Part shown: positions 57,573 through 64,000 of the stretch, one piece after another
Layout of the letters: every line of letters starts with the position of its first letter
Numbering within the stretch: the first letter of the stretch is position 1
Source of the DNA: Flavobacteriales bacterium
Lineage (GTDB): Bacteria > Bacteroidota > Bacteroidia > Flavobacteriales_F > PHOS-HE28
Assembly (NCBI GenBank): GCA_026129465.1
Contig: JAHCIA010000001.1
Span: forward strand, 1 to 64,000
Reading direction: 5' to 3'
DNA length: 64,000 nt
Notes under the pieces: generated by a model
The model's database searches: none
What the model was told of the DNA's origin: nothing
Seen by the model: only the letters and a program-made list of their open reading frames with translations
Program-made: the position numbers and the translations under genes

Positions 57573-58502
57573 TCAGTGCTTGAGCATGCGGCCCAACCGC
57601 ACGGCACGTTCGAAGCCCAGCAGCTTGTGCGCCATGATGTAGCGCGGTGTGATCGCCTTTCCTGGCCTCGGTATGAAGCCCTTGGACAAATGGCGGCGGT
57701 AGAGATCGCTGGCGAGCGGAAGGTCCTCGTGGGCCAGCAGATGGAAGGCCATGAAGAGGTATTGGTCCAGGTCGGCCAGCAGCGCGCCATAGGTCCTGGG
57801 GTCCAAGGTGCGCAGATGGTCGCGCATGCGCAGACGCAGATCGATGTAGCGCAGCCAGTTGTCCTTCACGTCGGTGCGGCTGATGCTGCCTCCCGTTCGT
57901 TTCACCACGCGGGTGGCGGGCCGCGGATCGAAAGCCACACTTCCCCCGGCGGCCAACAGCCGGAAGAGCAGCTCATAGTCCTGGCTGCTGGCCAATTGCT
58001 CGTCCCAGCCGCCCGCGGCCAGCAAAGCATCGCGCCGCCACAGGTTGGCACTGGTGGTGCCCAAGCGGGTCTTCACCAGGCCTTCCCACGGATCGCCGGG
58101 TATCGCGTTCATGGTCTCTTCACCACCATGGGCCAACTCGTTCACAAAGTCGCCAATGACCGCCACGGCCGTGGGGTTCGCTTCGGCGATGGTGACCTGA
58201 CCGGCGATCTTGTCCGGCATCAACCGGTCGTCGGCATCCAGGAATTGCAGCCAGGTACCCGTGGCCGCCCGCAGGCCTTTGTTGCGCGCCGCACACGCCC
58301 CGGCATGGTCACCGCGAAGCAGCGCGATCCTGTCCGGTCGCATGTGCATCAATTCCTCCACGCGGGCCACCGTTCCATCGGCGCTGCCATCGTCCACCAC
58401 GATGATCTCCAGGTCGGCATGGGTCTGCTCCAGCGCGCTGCGCAGGCTGGTGCCGATCCAGTCTTCCACATTGTAGCAGGGAATGATGACCGAGACGCGC
58501 AT
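57573..58502 (-). CDS. GT2-family glycosyltransferase
   Basis: A 309-residue cytoplasmic glycosyltransferase: RVSVIIPCYNVEDWIGTSLRSAL, LEIIVVDDGSADGTV, and LQFLDADDRLMP as the DxD metal site; SSQDYELLFRLLAAGG is the acceptor-region acidic motif. An upstream TTG at 58517 would overlap the preceding stop. Last gene of the surface-glycan cluster. Confidence 0.87.
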   Translation of the reverse strand: MRVSVIIPCYNVEDWIGTSLRSALEQTHADLEIIVVDDGSADGTVARVEELMHMRPDRIALLRGDHAGACAARNKGLRAATGTWLQFLDADDRLMPDKIAGQVTIAEANPTAVAVIGDFVNELAHGGEETMNAIPGDPWEGLVKTRLGTTSANLWRRDALLAAGGWDEQLASSQDYELLFRLLAAGGSVAFDPRPATRVVKRTGGSISRTDVKDNWLRYIDLRLRMRDHLRTLDPRTYGALLADLDQYLFMAFHLLAHEDLPLASDLYRRHLSKGFIPRPGKAITPRYIMAHKLLGFERAVRLGRMLKH

Positions 58503-58513
58503 GGCCTTCCACT

Positions 58514-59248
58514 TCAAACGTTGGCCGACCGACGGAAGACCACATCGTCCAACTCGCCGAAACCATGCGGAATGCGCGCGTCCAGCTCGAATCCGTGTTC
58601 GCGCAGCAATTGCTCCGAACGAGCGAAGGGCACACGGTCGGCGTACATGTCATCGCGGTGGTCTTCCAGTTGGACGTAGCGGATCATCGCTCCGGCAGGC
58701 AGTGGGAACAGGCCTTCCAGACAGGCATGCTCGTGGCCCTCGGTGTCGATCTTCAGCACATCCACGGTGCAGGGTGCCATGCCTGAGAGGAATTCGCGCA
58801 GCGTGGTCACGCGCACCGGGTAGCTGCGTTTCACGATCGCCCCTTTGTCCACCCCCAGGATGCGCGCTTTTTTCTCCAGATAGGCCGATCCCTGATCAAG
58901 ACGCTCGAAGGTGGAGGTGTAGCCCAGCACGTTCTCATGGAAGAGCTTCTCACCCGCCTGGTCGCTGATGCCTTCAGGGTGCAGGTGGACGCCTTCGATG
59001 CCGGCGAAGCGTTCCTGGAGCAAGGCGAACAGCGCCGGGTCGGGTTCGAAGGTGTGGATCACGCACCGCCGATCCAGCCTTCGGAAGAAGCGAATGGTCT
59101 GGCCACGGTTGCCCCCCACATCGATCACCAGCCTGATGCCTGAACGCAGCACCCGCCGGTAGTGGCGTGCCAGTCTGCGCTCGAAGACCCAACGTTCATT
59201 GAGGCCCACCAGGCGGTCTATGAGGGCGATGCGCCACGATGCGAACAT
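58514..59248 (-). CDS. FkbM-family methyltransferase
   Basis: A 244-residue SAM-dependent methyltransferase: LVIDVGGNRGQTIRFF (SAM motif I), HTFEPDPALFALLQERF, VDVLKIDTEGHEHACLEGL and YVQLEDHRDD match FkbM enzymes, which O-methylate sugars in surface polysaccharides. It lies between the flippase and GT2 genes on the same strand; close spacing (27 and 11 bases) indicates one transcript. Confidence 0.88.
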   Translation of the reverse strand: MFASWRIALIDRLVGLNERWVFERRLARHYRRVLRSGIRLVIDVGGNRGQTIRFFRRLDRRCVIHTFEPDPALFALLQERFAGIEGVHLHPEGISDQAGEKLFHENVLGYTSTFERLDQGSAYLEKKARILGVDKGAIVKRSYPVRVTTLREFLSGMAPCTVDVLKIDTEGHEHACLEGLFPLPAGAMIRYVQLEDHRDDMYADRVPFARSEQLLREHGFELDARIPHGFGELDDVVFRRSANV

Positions 59249-59275
59249 GCGGTGGCCAAAGTACTTCGAGCGCTG

Positions 59276-60562
59276 TCACTCGATACCCGGCACAGTGGCC
59301 TTGCCCCCTCTGACGGTCTTCCAGGCGCGCCGCACCAGTTCCAGATCGGACCGGCGGGGCAGGAGCATGGTCCAGGGTGTGCGGGTCAGGCGCATGAAGA
59401 CGATCAGCTGGTATATTGTGTTGGCACAATAGGCCAGCGTGGCGGCGAGCGCGGCGCCATCCAGTCCGTGGGTCGGGATCAACAGCGGACCGGCCACCAG
59501 GGTGAAGCACAAGCCGATGCCCGAGCCGATGGCGTTGTGATGATGACGTCCGGTACCGCTGCTCCAATGGCTCAAAGCCTGGGAGGCCGCCATGGCTACC
59601 AGGCCCGGTGCCAGCAGCAGCACCAACGGAACGACACCGACCACCTCCGGACCGAAGACCCATTGGAAAAGAAGATCGGGAAGCATCAGGATCACGAGCG
59701 TAACGAGCAAGGCGAAGGCTGTGGCGGCCTTCATGATGGCCAGGGTCAGGTCGCGCTGCCGATCGACCTCCTCCAGATTGCTCACGCGCACATGCAGCAC
59801 CATGCCCAGGCTCTTCGGCACCAGCCAGGCGCTTTCGGCCAATTGGTTCGCCACGGTGTAGAGCCCCAGCGCCGAAGTGCCGCGGTAAAGATCGATCAGG
59901 TAGTAGGCCAGACGGTAGTTGAGCAACTGCAGCAGATTGGCCGCTTGTGTGAAGCCACCGTGCCGGAACATGGCGCCCCAGGCCCATGGCCCCGGCGTCG
60001 AAGGGCTCTTCCCCGGGCGACGGATCGCCCAGGCCGAAGCCACCAGTGATGTGAGGAAGGACAGATACGAGGCCGTCACAAAATGCCCCACATGCGCATT
60101 CTCGGCGGCTGAGGTCAGCGACACGAATGCTCCCAGCAACACGATCGATTGGAGGACGGAGATGGTGTTGTACCTGCGGATGCGTTCCTGCCCGAGCAGG
60201 ATGCCGAAGTGGATGGTGTAGAGCGATTGGATGAAGGCCAGCAGGACCACGTGCCATTCCAGACCTTCGGGCACCAGTGGCAACGTGTGCATCACCGCGG
60301 CAGCCACCAAGGCCGTGAACACCGCCCAGAGGTAGGCTGGAAGCAGCAGCGTTCGTGCGGGCAGCCGGGGCACGAGGTACACCAGCGCACCTCCGCCGAT
60401 CACATTGTTCAGCACCATGATCAGCGTGATGCCGAGCACGATGAGGCCGATCTCGCCAAGACCTTCGGTGCCAAGCGCATGGCCAGCCACGGCGATCACA
60501 AGCAGGTTGGACGCCATCACCACGATGCGGGTGCCGATGGTGCCGAGCACTGGGCGGATCAT
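59276..60562 (-). CDS. Polysaccharide flippase (Wzx/MATE-like)
   Basis: A 428-residue membrane protein with about 12 helices (VMASNLLVIAVAGHALGTEGLGEIGLIVLGI; SALGLYTVANQLAESAWLVPKSLG) typical of oligosaccharide flippases, which move undecaprenyl-PP-linked repeat units across the inner membrane. It overlaps the upstream fusion gene by 4 bases. Its presence with GT4, GT2 and FkbM marks a glycan assembly cluster, though no polymerase was identified. Confidence 0.83.
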   Translation of the reverse strand: MIRPVLGTIGTRIVVMASNLLVIAVAGHALGTEGLGEIGLIVLGITLIMVLNNVIGGGALVYLVPRLPARTLLLPAYLWAVFTALVAAAVMHTLPLVPEGLEWHVVLLAFIQSLYTIHFGILLGQERIRRYNTISVLQSIVLLGAFVSLTSAAENAHVGHFVTASYLSFLTSLVASAWAIRRPGKSPSTPGPWAWGAMFRHGGFTQAANLLQLLNYRLAYYLIDLYRGTSALGLYTVANQLAESAWLVPKSLGMVLHVRVSNLEEVDRQRDLTLAIMKAATAFALLVTLVILMLPDLLFQWVFGPEVVGVVPLVLLLAPGLVAMAASQALSHWSSGTGRHHHNAIGSGIGLCFTLVAGPLLIPTHGLDGAALAATLAYCANTIYQLIVFMRLTRTPWTMLLPRRSDLELVRRAWKTVRGGKATVPGIE

Positions 60563-62241
60563 TTCCTGCGGCGTTTCAATTTGCCCAGCTTGCGATCGCG
60601 GGCGGCCTTCGCACGTTGCGGTACGCGGGTGAAGCGCTTGCCATCCAGCAGGGTGATGCCGTCCATGGCGCACAGCGTGTGCAGGCCGGCCCCATAAGCG
60701 CTGCCCTTCAGGGGGCCCAGGTGATACAGGGTCTCTTCGCGGAATCGCATGGGATCCAGTTCCACCACGCGGTTGAAGGCGATGCGGCCGCCATAGGTGA
60801 GGGAACTGTCCTGGGACGGACGCCACATTTCCTTACCGTGCAGGAAGGGTGTGCCCGCCGGGCGTGCCGAACGGATGTCCATTTTCACCGGCTGGAACAG
60901 GTGAGGGTGGTATGGACCTTCGAAATGGTCGCTCCAGTACGCGTAGAGTGCGACATTGGTCAACGGCGCCTTGGTGCCGAACAGCCACCAGCGTCCATCA
61001 TGCTGGAAGATCGTGGGGTCGCAAAGGGCTTCGTTCAACAGGGTACCAACGAGATCGAGGCCGTCGTTCGTCTCGTTCACCCGATACAGGTCCACCCGGC
61101 CGCTCGCGGCGTTCTCAGGCACCACCCAGATCACTCCTTCATGCTTCACCACGTAGGGATAGGAGAAATGGGTGTCTCCAGCGAGCATGGTGCGCGAACG
61201 CTTGATCACATTGTCCTGCTTGGGCCGCAACCGTGCTATCTCGCCTTTGCCCGTGGCATGGTCGAATTTTTCGTACAGCATGTTCAGCCGGCCCTGCTCG
61301 TCCACATAACCGAAGGGGTCCGCTCGGAAGGTGCCTTGTGCGGGTGGCGGCAACCACCGCACATTCAATGGCGGATCGTCGGCCAGCAGGTCGGTGATGG
61401 GCCGATTGAGCACGCCGATGTTCCATTCCTCATGTTCGCGCAGATCGCGCCGGTGGAAGCGCAGCTTGTTCCCGGCCATGGACCAGAGAAAGCGCAGCAG
61501 CGAGGCCGTACCCGGATATCGCGTGAGCTTGCCCCTGCCTGCTGGGGGTACCCCATCGCTGGCCGTGGTATCGCCGGCCAGCAGGGTGCGCATCACCTGC
61601 GCAGGCCAGATGGCGCTGTGCATGAGCACCGTCTCCACGGTCTCGGCATGACTGTGGTCCACGGTGGCGAACCACCCTTGCCGAAGTATGCGGCCCTGGT
61701 CCAGATCCTCGGTGAGGCGCTGCAGCACGGCGCCGGTCACGGGCTCCCCGTCCACGATCTCCCACAGCCCCGGAGGGCCGCCCCGGTAGTGTGCAGGGTC
61801 GCCGTGATGGAAGCTCCACACCCCGAAGCGTGGCAGGGACAGGATGCCGCCCGTGAGGATGTTGAATCCGAAGCGCAGCAGCACATCCGGCCGGTGGCCC
61901 GCGATGGCCGCACATTGGTCTTTTGTGAAAGACTCCCTGATCCCTTGTTGTTCCGGCCTGACCTTGACGCAGGGGAGAGCCCCGAGCAGATCGTGGAGAT
62001 CCACCTCCTGCATGGCGGGCGGGGCGAAGCGCCTGCGGTACCAACGGTAGAGCGCGGTATCCCAGTGGCGCCAGGTCCTGCTCCGCTTCATTGCCACCAC
62101 AGGTTCTTCGGTCACCAGCAGCACGGGCACTACGCCAGGAACGGCAAGGGCCTGCCGAATGGCTTCCGCCTGCCAGCGTTGGAACACGGTGCCCCGGCAC
62201 AGGATGCCCAGGCGCAATTCGTTCAAGCCCGTTTCAGCCAT
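60559..62241 (-). CDS. Formyltransferase / beta-propeller glycosidase-like fusion protein
   Basis: A 560-residue two-domain protein. Residues about 8-190 resemble formyltransferases of the methionyl-tRNA formyltransferase fold: VLLRFGFNILTGGILSLPRFGVWSFHHGDPAHYRGG (the segment where the family carries its catalytic His) and TEDLDQGRILRQG (Asp181 in DxG). Residues about 310-540 form beta-propeller blades (FRADPFGYVDEQGRLNMLYEKFD; FSYPYVVKHEGVIWVVPE; LCDPTIFQHDGRWWLFGT) like GH43-type or GIPC-transferase N-terminal domains. Formylation of an amino sugar is plausible; the propeller may bind the glycan. It overlaps GT4 by 8 bases and the flippase by 4. Confidence 0.78.
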   Translation of the reverse strand: MAETGLNELRLGILCRGTVFQRWQAEAIRQALAVPGVVPVLLVTEEPVVAMKRSRTWRHWDTALYRWYRRRFAPPAMQEVDLHDLLGALPCVKVRPEQQGIRESFTKDQCAAIAGHRPDVLLRFGFNILTGGILSLPRFGVWSFHHGDPAHYRGGPPGLWEIVDGEPVTGAVLQRLTEDLDQGRILRQGWFATVDHSHAETVETVLMHSAIWPAQVMRTLLAGDTTASDGVPPAGRGKLTRYPGTASLLRFLWSMAGNKLRFHRRDLREHEEWNIGVLNRPITDLLADDPPLNVRWLPPPAQGTFRADPFGYVDEQGRLNMLYEKFDHATGKGEIARLRPKQDNVIKRSRTMLAGDTHFSYPYVVKHEGVIWVVPENAASGRVDLYRVNETNDGLDLVGTLLNEALCDPTIFQHDGRWWLFGTKAPLTNVALYAYWSDHFEGPYHPHLFQPVKMDIRSARPAGTPFLHGKEMWRPSQDSSLTYGGRIAFNRVVELDPMRFREETLYHLGPLKGSAYGAGLHTLCAMDGITLLDGKRFTRVPQRAKAARDRKLGKLKRRRK

Positions 62242-63388
62242 GACCGGTGACGCGTTGGTGGATGGTGAGCAGCGCCCTGCCCACAGCCTCCCGACTGAAG
62301 CGTTCGCCCACGCTGCGCCGGATGGCCGAAGGGTCATGAGGAAGGTCGCCCGAGGCCAGGGTGAGCATCGCCGTGGCGAGTGCCGCATCATCGCGCGGCC
62401 CGATGAGGATGCCGTTCTCCGGGGTGATGAAAGCTTCCGGTCCGCCGCATCTGGTGGCGATCACAGGGCGGCCCAGCGCCAGCGCTTCGCCGGTGACCAC
62501 GCTGAATGTCTCCACATTGCTGTTCACCACCACGGCCATGGCACCGGCCAGATGGTCGAGCACCTCACGGTTCGACAGTCTTCCCAGGAACCGCACCTGT
62601 TCCCCGATCGCCAAACGCACGGCGAGATCCCGCAACATGGTGCGATCCGGGCCATCGCCGATGACCGTGAGCCGGAGGCCCGCGTTCCGTTCGCGGGCCG
62701 TGGCAAGCGCGCGGAGTATGCCGCTGATGTTCTTGGTCCCGTCCAGCAGATCGGCCACCACGAAGAAATGGCCAGGCTCGCCAGGGGGCGTCAAAGCACG
62801 CTCCAGGCCGGGCACCACGTTGGGTACGATCACAGGGGAGCTTGCCAGCCCATGCGCGGCCAAGGCTTCGCCCAACCAGGGGCTTACAGTCGTCACTACC
62901 GCGGCATTCCGGAAGAGCCATTTGCTCAGCGCATGGAAAAGCATACCCTTGGCCGCGTAGGTGCCATCGAGGTACTCACTGCTGTGTTCGTTCACCACGT
63001 AAGGCAACTTGTTGCGCCAGGCGAACCAGCGCGCCGCCAGCACTGGTCTCACCAGAATGCAGGCATGGAGGGAGTCCGGCATGCCACGTTCACGCACCAG
63101 CCGATGCCAGCCGCGCCGCGTGGTGCGCCACCAACGGAGCAGGTTCACCAGCTTGCGCCAGGGTTTCCAGGCAGCGGTGTTCGCGCGGTAGTAACAATGG
63201 AGCTCCCAGGCGCCGTCCAGGTGTTCCACATCCTGCGCGCCATGTGCCCCGGCATCGTTGAGGGGTGCCACATGCAGCACGCTCACTTGGGCATACAGCC
63301 CCATGGCCTGGGCCTGTTTTCGCAGGAAATCGCCCAACTGGGGATCGTTGCGGCCCGGGTACCATTTGGGCAGGAAAAGCACATGCAT
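62234..63388 (-). CDS. GT4-family glycosyltransferase
   Basis: A 384-residue GT-B enzyme: HVLFLPKWYPGRNDPQLGDFLRKQA at the N-terminus, YVVNEHSSEYLDGTY, the Rossmann joint FVVADLLDGTKNISGILRAL and the C-terminal EALALGRPVIATRCGGPEAFI after NVETFSVVTGE, giving the E-x7-E nucleotide-sugar motif. It is the first gene of the surface-glycan transcript, which runs leftwards to 57573. Confidence 0.9.
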   Translation of the reverse strand: MHVLFLPKWYPGRNDPQLGDFLRKQAQAMGLYAQVSVLHVAPLNDAGAHGAQDVEHLDGAWELHCYYRANTAAWKPWRKLVNLLRWWRTTRRGWHRLVRERGMPDSLHACILVRPVLAARWFAWRNKLPYVVNEHSSEYLDGTYAAKGMLFHALSKWLFRNAAVVTTVSPWLGEALAAHGLASSPVIVPNVVPGLERALTPPGEPGHFFVVADLLDGTKNISGILRALATARERNAGLRLTVIGDGPDRTMLRDLAVRLAIGEQVRFLGRLSNREVLDHLAGAMAVVVNSNVETFSVVTGEALALGRPVIATRCGGPEAFITPENGILIGPRDDAALATAMLTLASGDLPHDPSAIRRSVGERFSREAVGRALLTIHQRVTGHG

Positions 63389-63458
63389 GGCGGCGTCGCA
63401 AAGTAAGACGATGGTCCCGCGCCGATCCCCGTCGAACGTGGTGGAGCGCAGTGCCGAC

Positions 63459-63466
63459 TATATTTG
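63459..63466 (+). promoter_or_regulatory. Bacteroidota -7 box for tRNA-His
   Basis: TATATTTG, a perfect TAnnTTTG match, 30 bases before the tRNA 5' end, the same spacing as for tRNA-Leu. Confidence 0.7.
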
Positions 63467-63496
63467 CGGGCCGAACGGCGAAGGCCGGTCGACTTG

Positions 63497-63570
<74 letters not shown>

Positions 63571-63580
63571 CGCCTGAACG

Positions 63581-63611
63581 GAAAAAGGCTCCCCAACGGG
63601 GGGCCTTTTTC
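63581..63611 (+). terminator. Rho-independent terminator after tRNA-His
   Basis: GAAAAAGGC and CCCC pair with GGGG and GCCTTTTTC across an AAC loop; the T run lies on the plus strand, 10 bases after the tRNA 3' end. Confidence 0.85.
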
Positions 63612-63674
63612 TTTGCGCATGGCCATCGTTCCGTTCCGCCGATCGCGTCCTACCTTGCGCCGGTCTCCCACGCC

Positions 63675-64000
63675 ATGTGCCGCGCCAACATCCTCCGCCA
63701 TTCAATCGCGCTCCTGGGTACGGTGCTGTTGGCCGGCTGTCTCACCATCGAAGAACACTACACCTTCAAGAAGGACGGGAGCGGCAGCATGACCTACGTG
63801 GTGGACATGAGCGGCCTGGGTGAGATGATGAACAGTTTCGGCGACATGGGCGGCACGCCCCAGGATGACATGGGCACCATGGACCTCAGCGCCGAGGTGG
63901 GGCGCTTGAAGACCGTGCCGGGTGTGAGCAAGGTGAAGCTGGATGCCAAAAAGAAGTGGGTGCAGAAGATCAGTTTCAACTTCAAGGATGTCACGGCGCT
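63675..64000 (+). CDS. Lipoprotein of unknown function (truncated by window end)
   Basis: The first 108 codons of a gene that runs out of the window. The start MCRANILRHSIALLGTVLLAGC ends in a lipobox cysteine; the mature part begins LTIEEHYTFKKDGSGSMTYVVDMSGLGEMMNSFGDMGG and has a conserved look of small Bacteroidota lipoproteins with no known role. CTACCTTGCG just upstream (63648-63657) is a weak -7 candidate. Confidence 0.72.
   Translation, partial: MCRANILRHSIALLGTVLLAGCLTIEEHYTFKKDGSGSMTYVVDMSGLGEMMNSFGDMGGTPQDDMGTMDLSAEVGRLKTVPGVSKVKLDAKKKWVQKISFNFKDVTA

Overview
The window looks like a chromosomal segment of a GC-rich member of the Bacteroidota, probably a Flavobacteriales-type lineage. 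The supporting signs are: secreted proteins with type IX secretion (T9SS) C-terminal signals of type A (PNPA-type tail) and type B (VPNxFxPNGDGxND tail); a TonB-dependent receptor with a carboxypeptidase-like N-terminal domain; bacillithiol genes; a CcmE of the CXXXY type; and Bacteroidota -7 promoter boxes (TAnnTTTG) instead of Shine-Dalgarno-led starts. The lineage call is inference; no rRNA is present. Three tRNA genes are present. I see no prophage, insertion sequence or CRISPR array.

Layout. Bases 1-145 hold only the upstream region of bshA. 146-1857: bshA and a small membrane protein. 1919-7657 (minus): two paralogous SBBP/T9SS secreted proteins followed by a class III CoA-transferase. 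7660-8700: tRNA-Leu(GAG) and tRNA-Lys(UUU) with promoters, terminators and a nest of intergenic repeats. 8729-12102: housekeeping genes (aroK, a pyrR-type phosphoribosyltransferase, a methyltransferase, small DUF proteins). 12277-17575 (plus): a very tight five-gene operon of sodium symporter, GNAT acetyltransferase, M20D amidohydrolase, alanine racemase and ornithine-racemase-like enzyme, followed by rlmD (opposite strand) and ornithine aminotransferase rocD. 20400-22330: a more A+T-rich patch with a cupin, a TlpA-like thioredoxin-fold protein and a 26-bp perfect palindrome.

22445-29836 (minus): secreted or envelope proteins (S41 protease, T9SS multicopper oxidase, T9SS serine hydrolase, lipoprotein, TonB receptor). 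29896-33083 (minus): a three-gene polyprenyl-type glycosyltransferase operon, divergent from a coupled three-gene sugar-modification cassette (33448-36256). 36281-44579: mazG, a small protein, and three tandem giant secreted proteins with CHU_C/T9SS type B tails. 44580-46954: envelope proteins. 46957-55202 (minus): maf, ubiA, a KdsC-like phosphatase, a DUF2520 protein and a cytochrome c maturation cluster ccmBCDEF. 55245-57566: a secreted protein, a Gpx-type peroxidase and bshB1. 57573-63388 (minus): a surface-glycan cluster (GT4, formyltransferase/beta-propeller fusion, flippase, FkbM methyltransferase, GT2). The window ends with tRNA-His(GUG) and a truncated lipoprotein gene.

How the parts fit: bshA and bshB1 supply two of the three bacillithiol steps, with a thiol peroxidase next to bshB1. 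The symporter/amidohydrolase/racemase operon plus rocD suggests uptake and breakdown of N-acyl or D-amino acids, possibly ornithine. The two glycan regions and the T9SS cargo point to a heavily decorated cell surface.
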